Counted from the first letter of the stretch, positions 22,563 through 35,834 are shown. The stretch: 64,000 bases of DNA from Haematobia irritans (GCF_050003625.1 NC_134398.1:89355832-89419831); one strand, 5' to 3'. Program-made: numbers and translations. The notes: generated by a model not told the origin, from the letters alone.

Positions 22563-22640
22563 GGCAACGTGGAGCAGTGGTTAGCATGTCTGGCGTGCAT
22601 TCAACGGGTCGTGGGTTCAATCTCTGCTCCGACCGAACAC
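22563..22640 (+). repeat. tRNA-like module, EF-type (divergent partner)
   Basis: CGTGGAGCAGTGGTTAGCATG and GTGGGTTCAATCTCTGC are box A and B-like. A few bases downstream the sequence passes into the hexamer array. Confidence 0.62.
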
Positions 22641-22662
22641 AATTTTTTTTTTTAATTTACAC

Positions 22663-25265
22663 ATTTATATTTATATTTATATTTATATTTATATTTATAT
22701 TTATATTTATATTTATATTTATATTTATATTTATATTTATATTTATATTTATATTTATATTTATATTTATATTTATATTTATATTTATATTTATATTTAT
22801 ATTTATATTTATATTTATATTTATATTTATATTTATATTTATATTTATATTTATATTTATATTTATATTTATATTTATATTTATATTTATATTTACATTT
22901 ACATTTATATTTATATTTATATTTATATTTATATTTATATTTATATTTATATTTATATTTATATTTATATTTATATTTATATTTATATTTATATTTATAT
23001 TTATATTTATATTTATATTTATATTTATATTTATATTTATATTTATATTTATATTTATATTTATATTTATATTTATATTTATATTTATATTTATATTTAT
23101 ATTTATATTTATATTTATATTTATATTTATATTTATATTTATATTTATATTTATATTTATATTTATATTTATATTTATATTTATATTTATATTTATATTT
23201 ATATTTATATTTATATTTATATTTATATTTATATTTATATTTATATTTGTATTTATATTTATATTTATATTTATATTTACATTTATATTTATATTTATAT
23301 TTATATTTATATTTATATTTATATTTATATTTATATTTATATTTATATTTATATTTATATTTATATTTATATTTATATTTATATTTATATTTATATTTAT
23401 ATTTATATTTATATTTATATTTATATTTATATTTATATTTATATTTATATTTATATTTATATTTATATTTATATTTATATTTATATTTATATTTATATTT
23501 ATATTTATATTTATATTTATATTTATATTTATATTTATATTTATATTTATATTTATATTTATATTTATATTTATATTTATATTTATATTTATATTTATAT
23601 TTATATTTATATTTATATTTATATTTATATTTATATTTATATTTATATTTATATTTATATTTATATTTATATTTATATTTATATTTATATTTATATTTAT
23701 ATTTACATTTATATTTATATTTATATTTATATTTATATTTATATTTATATTTATATTTATATTTATATTTATATTTATATTTATATTTATATTTATATTT
23801 ATATTTATATTTATATTTATATTTATATTTATATTTATATTTATATTTATATTTATATTTATATTTATATTTATATTTATATTTATATTTATATTTATAT
23901 TTATATTTATATTTATATTTATATTTATATTTATATTTATATTTATATTTATATTTATATTTATATTTTTATTTTTATTTATATTTATATTTATATTTAT
24001 ATTTATATTTATATTTATATTTATATTTATATTTATATTTATATTTATATTTATATTTATATTTATATTTATATTTATATTTATATTTATATTTATATTT
24101 ATATTTATATTTATATTTATATTTATATTTATATTTATATTTATATTTATATTTATATTTATATTTATATTTATATTTATATTTATATTTATATTTATAT
24201 TTATATTTATATTTATATTTATATTTATATTTATATTTATATTTATATTTATATTTATATTTATATTTATATTTATATTTATATTTATATTTATATTTAT
24301 ATTTATATTTATATTTATATTTATATTTATATTTATATTTATATTTATATTTATATTTATATTTATATTTATATTTATATTTATATTTATATTTATATTT
24401 ATATTTATATTTATATTTATATTTATATTTATATTTAATTTATATTTATATTTATATTTATATTTATATTTATATTTATATTTATATTTATATTTATATT
24501 TATATTTATATTTATATTTATATTTATATTTATATTTATATTTATATTTATATTTATATTTATATTTATATTTATATTTATATTTATATTTATATTTATA
24601 TTTATATTTATATTTATATTTATATTTATATTTATATTTATATTTATATTTATATTTATATTTATATTTATATTTATATTTATATTTATATTTATATTTA
24701 TATTTATATTTATATTTATATTTATATTTATATTTATATTTATATTTATATTATATTTATATTTATATTTATATTTATATTTATATTTATATTTATATTT
24801 ATATTTATATTTATATTTATATTTATATTTATATTTATATTTATATTTATATTTATATTTATATTTATATTTATATTTATATTTATATTTATATTTATAT
24901 TTATATTTATATTTATATTTATATTTATATTTATATTTATATTTATATTTATATTTATATTTATATTTATATTTATATTTATATTTATATTTATATTTAT
25001 ATTTATATTTATATTTATATTTATATTTATATTTATATTTATATTTATATTTATATTTATATTTATATTTATATTTATATTTATATTTATATTTATATTT
25101 ATATTTATATTTATATTTATATTTATATTTATATTTATATTTATATTTATATTTATATTTATATTTATATTTATATTTATATTTATATTTATATTTATAT
25201 TTATATTTATATTTATATTTATATTTATATTTATATTTATATTTGTATTTATATTTATATTTATA
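22663..25265. repeat. (TATTTA)n hexanucleotide array, about 2.6 kb
   Basis: About 434 hexamer units with few variants: ATTTAC near 22893, 23278 and 23705, ATTTGT near 23247 and 25244, a TATTTTTATTTTT patch near 23965, and two phase shifts near 24436 and 24751. Because six is divisible by three there are no stops in some frames, which gives long false Phe-Ile and Tyr-Leu frames. Confidence 0.98.
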
Positions 25266-25980
25266 CTATATTAAATTTTTGTAATGAAACTTCGAAATGT
25301 GGGTTATTAAAGATTTACAGTCAGAAAAAGTTCTTGATATTAACGAAATGGACTGAGCTTTTAGACAAAATATTATTTTTATTGCAAATATAACAATTTT
25401 GTAATAAAAAACTGTTTTTGGTATAAAAGTTTGAAATTTTGGAAGGAATTCAAAAACTCTAACAAAAGAAGAACGTGGAGTCGAGTATAAACGTATATAA
25501 ATAATTTTATAATATACACACCCTCAAAAAAAATCGCTTCTGTAACATATACTCCCAAACATATTTTGCTTCAAGCATATACATTTTTGGGTATTGCCCA
25601 AATATTTATATGTTTGATTTCTTCCAATATATAATATGTTTGAAAGCATATTGGTCTAAACAATATAATATGTTTGGGTAGTCTAAGTTCCAAACATTTT
25701 GTATTTTTCCATCCAAATTCAATAATGTTGTCTTCCAAAAAACTATATGTTCTTATGTGAACATATAATATGTTTGGAAACATTTTGAACCCAAAAATAT
25801 TATATGCTTAGAAGAATTTTCTCCCAAAGAAGATTGTGCTCAAATTTTTTTTCTGCCTAATTGTATATTCCCTCACATTTTTCTCACTTCCACGAGTTTT
25901 TTAGTTTTTAGCACCTTTTTCTGTAATACAAACATTTTAGAAGAAATTATTATATTTTATATTTGTTTTAATTTTACCTT

Positions 25981-26040
25981 TTGCCAGCGGACCACACAGT
26001 TTGTAAGGCAGCACACTAACCACTGGACTACGTAGCTGTT
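25981..26040 (-). repeat. tRNA-like module, EF-type, box B deleted
   Basis: Box A-like TAGTCCAGTGGTTAGTGTG is present. About 15 bases that hold the box B core in sister copies are missing next to TTGCCAGCGG. Confidence 0.6.
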
Positions 26041-26162
26041 ATGGTCATCAAGAGATAATTATCGTTATAAGTTATATTTATATAGCATAGCTTGCGGCGC
26101 CCACGAGCCGATGCAAACATAACATTGTTTAACAACATAACATTGTTAAACATACATTTGTT

Positions 26163-26239
26163 GGCAGCGTGGAGCAGTGGTTGGTCGTCCGCCTTTCGTG
26201 ACAGGGGACCTGGGTTCGATCCCTGCTTCGACCAACACC
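26163..26239 (+). repeat. tRNA-like module, EF-type (divergent partner)
   Basis: GTGGAGCAGTGGTTGG and CTGGGTTCGATCCCTGC form the A and B-like boxes, with a single box B, unlike 7219-7320. Confidence 0.65.
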
Positions 26240-26520
26240 ATTTTTTTATTTATTATACCCTAAACCACATAGCGGTCAGGGTATAATAAGTTTGATCGGC
26301 CAAAAAATGTGTCTACCAGAAATATTGATTTTAGACCCCATAAAATATATACCGATCGACTCAGAATCACCTCCTGAGTCGATCTAGCGCTTGGTGTCCG
26401 TCCGTCTGTCCATTTATTTGTTGTTCACAGGATTCCGGTCGCAATTATTAACCGATTTTGATGAAATTTGGTACAAGGAGTTTTTTGGGCACAAGGACGA
26501 ACGCTATTGAATTTGGAAGA

Positions 26521-27130
26521 AATCGGATCAAATTTAGATATAGCTCCCATATATATGTATCGCCCGATTTCGACAAATGGGGTCACGTTGCGCTTTTTTT
26601 CAAACGGATCGTCAAGTCTGCAAAATTTCATCCAAATCGGTTCAGATGTAGATATAGCTCTCATATATATGTATCGCCCGATTTTTATAAATTTGGCCAT
26701 AAAACCCCTATTTATCAACCGATCTTACTCAAATTTGGCTAAATATAGTCTTCTATAGCACTAACTATATGTGCAAAAAATCATTGAAATCGGTTCAGAT
26801 TTAGATATAGCTCCCATATATATGTATAGCCCGATTTTCCCAAATTTGGCCATAGAACCCTTATTTATTAACCGATCTTACTAAAAGTTGGCTAGATCCA
26901 GTCATCTATAGTACTAACTATATGTGCAAAATTTCATCGAAATCGGTTCAGATGTAGATATAGCTCCCATAAATGTATCACCCGATTTTGAAAAATTCGG
27001 CCCTAATAACCTTATGTGTGACCATACAGGCCTCATTTCTTAACTGATCTTACTCAAATCTTGCACAAGGTAACCTTTTGTGGTATTAATCAAACCAGCA
27101 AAATATTATGCAAATTGGTTCAGATTTAGA
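26521..27130 (+). repeat. Tandem units of family B
   Basis: AATCGGTTCAGATTTAGA-like phrases start at 26521, 26635, 26788, 26941 and 27113. Two of the four spacings are exactly 153, the period also seen in A and C. Confidence 0.88.
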
Positions 27131-27390
27131 TATAGCTTCCATATATATGCATCGCTCGATTTCCCAAATTTGACCATAGTACTCTTATTTATTAACCAAT
27201 GTTACTCAAATTTCAAATTTTGATGTACTAGCCGATCGTTCTTATACGTACTTGTAGCTCTTACATAAGAATATTGCTCGATTTTTACAAATTTGTATTT
27301 ATTACCACACTAATTTAACGATTTTCTCTTTTTAATAATGGGCTCAATATTAGTGGCATACTAACTCCGTAGGTGCAATATCAATACAGC

Positions 27391-28079
27391 CAGTGTTGCT
27401 AGAAGTAGGGGAAATTCCCTATATGTAGGGTTTTTCTAATATTTAGCGTCTTGTAGGGACGTAGGGCCACAATGTAGGACATTTTCACTCAACACAATTT
27501 GTAATAATTTTTACATTTTGATGGCTCTAGAGGAGGAAATTAGAAGCCGGCAAGGCTTGATCTTTAACAATGTGTGGTAAACTTTAGTCCTGTAGAAAAT
27601 TTTGTCAACATTTTATTTCTATAGAACATTTTGTCAAAATTGTATTTCTATAGAAATTTTTTTCAAAATATTATTTCTATAAAAATTTTTCTCAAAATTT
27701 TATTTCTGTGGAATTTTGTCTCAAAATTTTATTTCTATAGAATTTATTGTCAAAATTTTATTTCTATAGAAAAATTTCTCACAAAAATTTGTTTATAGAA
27801 ACTTTTTCCAAAATTTTATTTTTATAAAGCTTTAACAAAAAAGATTACTAATTTGGGTAGAATTCTACCAACTGTGGCAACCGTGGTCGTAACACAAATT
27901 TATATTATATGTTATATACGTGGCATATTCATGTTTTATGATAATAAAATACTTAGAACCATTTTTGTTTTGTAAAATTTAACGAAAAATATAGTAGGGA
28001 AAATTGTTTGGGAATGTATAGGTAGGGAACTTTTTTTTGTCCTTTTAGGGTAAACCGAACATTTTCCCTGGCAACATTG
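27391..28079. mobile_element. hAT-like non-coding element in family B
   Basis: Ends CAGTGTTGCTAG and CTGGCAACATTG are imperfect inverses, as in several hAT families. No convincing 8-bp duplication was found. The interior has a 30-base minisatellite. Confidence 0.55.
27590..27840. repeat. 30-bp minisatellite (TTTCTATAGAAAATTTTGTC type)
   Basis: Diverged units of about 30 bases, ATTTCTATAGAAAATTTTGTC plus AAAATTTT, occur roughly eight times. The same unit recurs in the hAT at 33650-34691. Confidence 0.85.
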
Positions 28080-29397
28080 ACTATGAGCTATAGTCAGATT
28101 GACACAAAGCACCCATAGACATGTACCCCTTAATTTTCTTAAATATGCAACTGCGGTTTATCTCCCAGACCTATATGTTACCCCACAAATGCTTATGATT
28201 ACTAATTCTGTAATGGTGGTTTAGGGTATGATATAGTCGGCCCCGCCCGACTTTCTACTTTACTTACTTGTTTTTTTTAATATATTTTTAACATATATTC
28301 CAGATACACCGAAAAAAAAGTTTACTATTTTTTATGAAAAATGAACTAACCCATAGTAAGAATGACCATGATTTGGCGCCAAAGATTTTTTTCATCTAGA
28401 TAAGTTCATGATTTTCTTATAAATTAGTTCATGTATTGCATCGTATTTTAGTTCATTATTACTATGCTGTGGGAAGAATATAGTTAAACTCATTCAAAAT
28501 ATTCCTGCTATCCAGAAAAATTAACAATTTTTTGGGAAACCTGTATTAAGAAATTGGTTTGAAATAAACTGTTTGTCAGTATAATTTTCAAAAAAGTAGA
28601 GAAATTGAGGAATCAAAGGTACAACAAGCCTCTATACAACTAAGAAATTTTTCGTACAAAGCAAGTCAATTTTCTATAACCACCAGTATTTTATTTCAAA
28701 AAAATTTTATAATATTACACAAAACTATGGCTTATGATATACAACAAAGGAAATATTTTTATTCGTACGTTGGATGCAGTTACTTGTCGGTAGTTAGTAA
28801 TTGCTTCTTCAAAGGAGTAATATTCTATGTTAATAGGACTAAAGTAATTAATTTAAATTTCCATGTTTTCTATCCATATGAAAGATATATGTGGCATAAG
28901 TTGCTATATTCAATTGAATTGTCCAATTTAATCGATTTTGGCTAACTTTTGTTGGGCGGATTTGTCTTTTAATCATCTGAAATTGCAAAGTTATACAAAA
29001 TATAAGAAAAATATTATTAATTAATTAATTCTATTGTTCATATTGATTTTTAACTTACGGTTTTCAAGAGTATTTCTTAGAGCCAATAAGGATATCAGCT
29101 TAATTAGCATTAAACAGTAAGAATATTACTGTTTTATTACCATTACAAGACCTGTCTAACTGCAAGTGAAAAGAATTATTTTTAATAAATTGAAATTTTG
29201 GTTTTATTAAAAACGAACAAAATACCGTTTATAGAAAAACTTACCACATTGAAAAATCCATCCAGTAGGTACATTATTGGAATAATATCCATGGACAAAT
29301 GGGACGTTATTGAAATTATTCTCAGAATATATTTGAAATAAAAAATATTATGAAATTAGACATAATTTCCACTTGTCAGTATAGCATTTAGTATTTA

Positions 29398-29615
29398 AGG
29401 TGGATATTAAGTTCGAGTTTAGCGGCTAAAATTGCAATTTCCATGATAAGTTTTCTTTAATAATCCATTATAAAAAATAATCTTTATAAAAAACTTGATT
29501 TGGGCTATTCTCCATCAAGTTATATTTAAATTTGTATCGAAGACGTATAATTTTATACTTTGCTTAGTGATTTATTTTTAATTTTAGCGGCTAAACTCGA
29601 ACTTAGTGCTCACCT
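29398..29615. mobile_element. H element (short MITE) copy 1
   Basis: A 218-bp copy with ends AGGTGGATATTAAGTTCGAG and CTCGAACTTAGTGCTCACCT, giving inverted repeats of about 30 bases. The left flank is TTA. Confidence 0.82.
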
Positions 29616-29984
29616 GTAGGAATTGCTGTAACATAAAAAATATAGATTCAAAAAAATGGATGATCCTCAACCTGTGATCCAGATGTAGAATAAATATAAA
29701 TCATTCTATTACCACTCATGTTGTATATTTTTTATGTAAATCAATTTAAAATCCGCACTAATTTTAAACTAACATATTAACAGAAATATACAGTTCCTTA
29801 ATCTGTTATTTGTTTTTTATCAATAAAAAGCGTTTTTGATTCCTCTAACATCACATCATTCACTTCTCAGTTTCTAAAATGTTTCGAAATAAATGTATTT
29901 TCATTAATAAACACCAATACCGCACGTACAATTTTGCAAAATTAAATCCACGTGTGCACTTCATAAATGCATCAACATAACGAA

Positions 29985-30835
29985 GGTTCGCTAAAGCGAA
30001 CATTTTTCGAAATAATTTAAACCGCACATTATTCGAGAAAAGTTCGATAATAGAAAAATTTCGAACGTTCGTTGTTTCGAAGTAATAACGAATATTTTTC
30101 GGCTTATTTGTTGGTGTTCCACCTTGTTTGTTTTTGACAAAGACAGAGATTAAAAAGTCATTTCAGTTTAAGAAATTGTTAAGTGCGGATGAAGTGTCTT
30201 AGCGAATCTAAAAGAGGTAAGTAATTTATTTATATATCTTTTAAAAAACTACCAATTTTCTTTCATGTTTAATTTTCAGATGTATCCAGGAAAATTTTAC
30301 TCATTGATTATAGTCTATTGATTATTTTCAATGGCATAGCCACGACCGGCTTAATAAGAAATTCCGGGCAAAGAAGTCAATGCAGTGCCTTAAATCACTT
30401 TAAATATATATTCCTAAATGTAAATATTTTAAGTATTTTGTTCGCAACACTAATATTTATATTATTTTGTATTATAATTATCTATATTGCGTTGTAATAA
30501 AATAAAAACAAACTTGAAAAATTTCTTTTGCTACACAACTTATAATGGGAATAAAACAGTATAGAAAACCTTCGAAAGCGGAATGATATCGAATACGAAA
30601 ACGAATTCGAAATAGATTCGTTAACGATCAATTATAGATATCGCGAAACCTTATTTAACGAATCACTAGCAAGCCTTCGAAAACGAAGAGTTTGCTGGCA
30701 GTAACAGCACGACAGATGAACGTTTTTCGAAAATTTTTCGAACCATTCTCGATATCGTTTTCGATAGTTTTCTTCGAGAAAAAAACCGAGAATATTTCTA
30801 TATCGAATACGATAACGAACGTTGTGGTCAGGTGG
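29985..30835. repeat. TTCGAA/ATCGA-rich palindromic block inside G1
   Basis: Both sides hold clusters of TTCGAAAACGAA, AACGTTCG and ATATCGAATACGA motifs in both orientations around a plain AT-rich middle. It may be another nested inverted-repeat element (end candidates CATAACGAAGGTTCG and CGATAACGAACGTTGTGG). No coding assignment. Confidence 0.45.
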
Positions 30836-31766
30836 GTAGAATCAAAACAACCAACAACAGCATAAATGACGCAATAACAAACACAAACAATCATACGATA
30901 TATACACAAAAATGTCTCTAAAAACTCCCTCACATGATGCACTCACATTTTCCAGTAGCACGTTTATTGATTAGTTGGAATTCTATCTATAAGTTAAGGT
31001 TAAATATATACCAAATCTATGAGGAATCTATATAAAATTATATACACCCGTCAAGGATTATATTAACTACTTTTTATTCTACTTTATCTAAAATTTTCAA
31101 TGTGAGTAAAAACACTCCAACATATAGTAAAAAGGGAAATAATCTGTAGGTAGCCATCGTACGAATCGGTAATGTCGTTAAGTTAATTTTTACTACAAAA
31201 ATTTTTTTCCATACAAAATTTTTTCTTAGTAAATTGTCCACATTTCGTAGTAAGATTTTTATATTGCCCATGTATATTTAAATAAATATAAATAAATATA
31301 AATATAAATAAATAAATAAATAAATATTATTTATAATAGAATCAACGATGCATTAACTACTGTGTTAGAAATTTATTTAAGGAAAAATCCTTCCCATTTC
31401 GTAGTTAGTGAACTAAAAACATTTACTGAATTTTTATAAGTTTTCCTTTAGCTAAGTTAATTTTCGTTGTGGTTACGAAAAATGAACTATATTAGAGTAA
31501 ATTTGTTGAACTATGTGGAAGTTAAAATGGTCCTTAAATTTACAAGACACTTTTTTTTTCTGTGTACGTTCGCAAGGCCGTAGCCAGGATTTTAATTCGG
31601 GGGGGTTCAACTTTAAAAAAAAATATTCATATAATCTCAGGTGTAGAAAATTTTATTTATGCATAGGTATGTATACAATATTTTTATACCCACCACCATA
31701 GAATGGTGACGGGGTATAATAAGTTTGTCATTCCGTTTGTAACACATCGAAATATCGATTTCCGAC

Positions 31767-32133
<367 letters not shown>

Positions 32134-32361
32134 TCTTGATCAGGGAGAAATTCTAAGACGATATAACGATGTCCGTCTGTCTGTCGGTCTGCCTGTCTGT
32201 TGTAATCACGCTACAGTCTTCAATAATGAAGCAATCGTACTGAAATTTTGCACAAACTCGTCTTTTGTCTGCAGGCAGGTCAAGTTCGAAGATGGGCTAT
32301 ATCGGTCCAGGTTTTGATATAGTCCCCATATAAACCGACCTCCCGATTTGGGGTCTTGGGC

Positions 32362-33060
32362 TTATAGAAATCGTAGTTTTTATCCAATTTGCCTGAAATT
32401 TGAAACCTAGAGGTATTTTATGACCATAAAGAGGTGTGCCAAAAATGGTGAGTATCGATCCATATTTTGGTATAGCCGCCATATAGACCGATCTCCCGAT
32501 TTTACTTCTTGGGATTATAGAAACCGCAGTTTTTATTCAATTTACCTGAAATTGGAAATCTAGAGGTATTGTAGGACCACAAATACGTGTGCGAAAAATT
32601 GTGAGTATCGGTCCATGTTTTGGTATGGTCCCCATATAAAACGACCTCCCGAATTGGGGTCTTGGGCTTATAGAAACCGTAGTCTTTATCCAATTTGTCT
32701 GAAATTGGAAATCTAGAGGTATTATAGGACCATAAAGAGGTGTGCCCAAAATGGTGAGTATCGGTCCATATTTTGGTGTAGCCCCCATATAGACCGATTT
32801 CAAGATTTTACTTATTGGGCTTCTAGAATCCGAAGTTTTTATCCTATTTGCCTGAAATTGGAAATCTACAGGTATTTTCGGGTCATAAAGAGGTGTGCCG
32901 AAAACGGTGAGTATCGGTCCATATTTTAGTATAGCCCCCATAAGAACGATCTCCCGATTTAACTCCTAGGGTTTCTAGAAACCGTAGTTTTTATCTGATT
33001 TGCCTGAAATTGTAAATATTCTGGTATTTTAGGCTCACAAAAACGTGTATCGGATTAAGT
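32362..33060 (+). repeat. 153-bp tandem units of family C
   Basis: TTATAGAAA-type landmarks fall at 32362, 32515, 32668, 32821 and 32973, a spacing of 153, 153, 153 and 152. Frames here are not genes. Confidence 0.93.
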
Positions 33061-33454
33061 TTTTATCGATCCATTTGGTAATGCCTCCATATAGACCGAC
33101 TTCACTTCTTGAGGGTGTAGAAGGCGCACTGATCATGAAAATTGCTTGAAACTCAATGTAAAATTTCCAGATTTTACTTCTACAGATTTAAGATTTCAAA
33201 TCAAGACTTTATTTTATAATTTTCTTGCATACTTACAAGAGATGTTAATGATTCCTCTAAAATGGTTCAAAAATGGTTCTTATAAATCCAGAATCTGATA
33301 TAGTCCTCATAGGTGAAATCTTTAAATTTATCTTCGGGAATATCCTCAAGTCCTCAAGCCCTCCTGAAATTTCAAAGGAAACCCTAATATTTGGTTCATG
33401 GTGGTGGGTATTTAAGATTCGGCCCGGCCGAACTTAGTGCTGCATATACTTGTT

Positions 33455-33649
33455 GTAATATTAAATTGAGCCGACGGGCTTTTTGGGCAGCAAATAAATC
33501 AATGACTTCTTCAGTCGGCACATTTATTCGGCGATGAACCGACATTAATGCCAATCCTTTGAGTCTACTCTCGCTAGTCGAATTTCTAAGATACGTCTTT
33601 AATCTCTTCATTGTTGAAAATGAACGTTCGGATGAGCACGTAGTAACTG
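33455..33649 (-). pseudogene. hAT transposase C-terminal dimerisation region (fragment)
   Basis: The minus-strand frame reads TTCSSERSFSTMKRLKTYL, then RLKGLALMSVHRRI and EEVIDLFAAQKARRLNL. This is the conserved hAT C-terminal (dimerisation) block of the zinc-finger MYM type 1-like transposases. It is cut upstream by the nested hAT at 33650 and downstream by the family C element. Most of the transposase is missing. Confidence 0.85.
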
Positions 33650-34691
33650 CAGGGATAGAAAATGCAGTACTATAGTACTTTTTTCAAACCTCTTTCACCC
33701 CGGTCAGTACCGTAGTACCACCGCGAATGATTTAGTACCTTTTGTGTAGACATTTTTGAGTCGATATCAGATTTATGGTACAATAGCTTTGACAAAATAT
33801 TTTAATATTTTGAGAAAGTCTTTATCAACCTTATTTGCTAATAGTCTTTTACAAATATGGCAAAACAGACATGTTCATGTGGGAAGAAAATCTCGATTTT
33901 GTAAAAGACATAGTCAAAAACAGGATTTTATTGAACTTCAAGAATGTTTTAGTCGAAAAAAGAATGCGATTCTATATTATCGATTTTTTATTTCGGTATA
34001 GAATTTTTGCAAAATTTTATTTTTATAGAAAATTTTGCTAAAATTTTATTTCAATTGAAAATTTTGTAAAAATTTTATTTCTATAGAAAATTTTTGCAAA
34101 ATTTTATTTCTATAGAAACAATTTTGCAAAATTTTTTTTCTATAGAATTTTTTTGCAAAATTATTTCGACATAAGCCGGCTATCATACAAAACCTTTTTT
34201 CGGAGCGTTCAAGTGTGGTTCATTGTTGGGTTTAATGAACTGCCTGAATTTATTCTGATAATTGGTTGATAGTTTTGCTGCAAATAGGGGATGCTGATAA
34301 GGAATGTGGTAATTCCGAAACCATCCAACCATCTTGCAGTCTATAGGTCTTTGCCCAAATAAATTTGACAAACATTCTTTTCCTCTGTTGTTTAAGCTAC
34401 ACTTGTAGTTTAGTCAATGTATGGTTTTAAGCTGCAACAAAAAAACAACAATGCTTAAAGATCAAAACCAACAATAACAAAACAAAACGAATGGAAAATT
34501 TTATTTCTGTAGAAAATTTTTGCAAAATTTTATTTATATAGAAAATTTTGTCAAAATTTTATTTTCTTTAAAATTCAGTCTCTTGACAATAATATTCAAG
34601 TGAAATTTTTGTTGAAATTTAGTAACAAGTACCTTTCCGATCAAAAAATACCTGTTTTGTACTTTCTTAAAAATTGTATTTTCCATCCCTG
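33650..34691. mobile_element. Second hAT-type non-autonomous element
   Basis: The left end CAGGGATAGAAAATGCAGTA and right end GTATTTTCCATCCCTG are inverses, flanked by a perfect 8-bp duplication AGTAACTG (33642-33649, 34692-34699). It lies inside the transposase remnant of the larger hAT. No transposase of its own was recognised in 1042 bp. Confidence 0.92.
34010..34170. repeat. 30-bp minisatellite in second hAT
   Basis: Units of ATTTCTATAGAAAATTTTGC plus AAAATTTT recur about five times here and again at 34490-34570. They are the same family as 27590-27840. Confidence 0.82.
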
Positions 34692-34780
34692 AGTAACTGG
34701 CAAAGTGACCAAAATTTTTAAAATATGCACGTTTGGAAATATCTCTTTATTGCCTCCATCGCTAAATTAGGCAGGTTCTT
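34692..34780 (-). pseudogene. hAT transposase fragment upstream of second hAT
   Basis: The frame that continues across the second hAT reads NKEIFPNVHILKILVTLPVT, as expected just before the SSERSFS motif. An in-frame stop precedes it a few codons upstream, so the remnant is short. Confidence 0.75.
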
Positions 34781-35176
34781 TTCGCATTTCATTTCCATTT
34801 CATTTACACACGTGCGTTTGGCTGTTTCGTTGTTGTTCTATGGCCAAACAAAGCGAGTCATGTTCACAAAAAGAACAACAAACACACATAAAAAGCAGAA
34901 ATACATTTTCCAAAAATGAAATTTGTGGTGCGAAAACAAAAACAATTTGTTTTTTTCGACCGTCTTTTGACGGACTTTTCAACTAGTATTCTATGATTTG
35001 TGCAAGTTTTATAGGTAAGCGTTTTTCAAAATAAAACCTCCAGCTTTTCTTCAACATCTTCGATAAGATTTTTCTATGCAGCTAAAAATATATATTTATT
35101 TATATAAAAATATTCATTCATTTCGGGGGGGGGGGGGGTTTGATCCCCCTCATCCCCCCCCCTGAATACGGCCTTG
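34781..35176 (-). other. Right part of the larger hAT, non-coding
   Basis: AT-rich sequence with no recognised transposase, ending in a G-run/C-run stretch (35126-35162) next to the inverted repeat. A family relationship of this stretch is not clear. Confidence 0.6.
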
Positions 35177-35834
35177 TACGTTCGGAAGTTCCCGAAAAGG
35201 TGTTCAGCATTACATACTATTATATTAAATTTTTACTACGAAATTGTAAAGTGTGTTTTATAAAAGACTTAAAGTCAGAAAAGAAAAGTGCTTGATATAA
35301 ACGAAATGGACTGAGTTCAAATAAAATATTATTTTTTTATTGCAAAAATAAAAATTGTGTAACAAATAAAGGTTTTTGTATACAAGTTTAAAATTTTCGA
35401 AGAAATTCAAAAACTCTTACAAAAGAAGAACGTGAAGTCGAGTATATATAAATATTTTTCCATCGAATCCTAAGTTTAACGGTAACCATTCAAAAGCACA
35501 TTATATTCAAATTCTAAACAGTAATTTTAAAACAGCACATAAATTTATTTTTTAAATTTATTCAATTGTTGCTTTGGATCTTTCCCCACCATGTTATAAT
35601 ACAATTTACCGGAAAAATTGTAATGTTATTCTGGTTTTGCCGCTAAAATGAGAAATAATTTTAGCGGCAAAACTCGAACTCAATGCCCGCTTTTATTTTC
35701 GAAAAAATCCGTCAACTCCTCTTGGACTACTCATTAACAAAGAGGAACTAATCTTTGTTTTTATAGATTTTACTGTTTAATTTTTCACTGTTTCGTCCTG
35801 TTTTCATTTTACTTTCACAACTCTAAAAAGAGTG

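Larger units (their letters stand above)
22081..25515 (+). mobile_element. EF-related element, right inverted arm with hexamer expansion
   Basis: It begins CCCTCAAACAAATCGC and runs through the CATATTATATG blocks and a tRNA-like pair, then the hexamer array, then AAATTTTTGTAATGAAACTTCG and on to GAGTATAAACG. It mirrors the left arm from about 21110, apart from the 2.6 kb of repeats. Confidence 0.75.
26253..28270 (+). mobile_element. Family B repeat element
   Basis: It starts ATACCCTAAACCAC with GGTCAGGGTATAATAAG and carries a GTCCGTCCGTCTGTCC box and tandem units. It ends GTGGTTTAGGGTATGATA, the palindrome AGTCGGCCCCGCCCGACT and CTTACTTG. It interrupts the EF sequence between the tRNA-like module and a TAATATATTTTT stretch. 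It contains a nested element at 27391-28079. Confidence 0.82.
28307..31564. mobile_element. G element copy 1
   Basis: Ends CACCGAAAAAAAAGT and ACTTTTTTTTTCTGTG are inverses, with TA outside both (28305-28306, 31565-31566). Other EF copies show the empty site. Near both ends there are repeated GAAAAATGAACTA phrases. The 3.26 kb has no recognised protein. It holds an H element and a TTCGAA-rich block. Confidence 0.8.

Noticed and set aside
21384..22640. tRNA-like sequences as working tRNA genes
   Set aside because: A and B boxes are present but terminal stems do not pair well, and all copies are parts of the same repeat family.
22577..25393. A 938-residue and a 675-residue open frame
   Set aside because: They are translations of the (TATTTA)n array (Ile-Phe and Tyr-Leu repeats) and have no gene structure.
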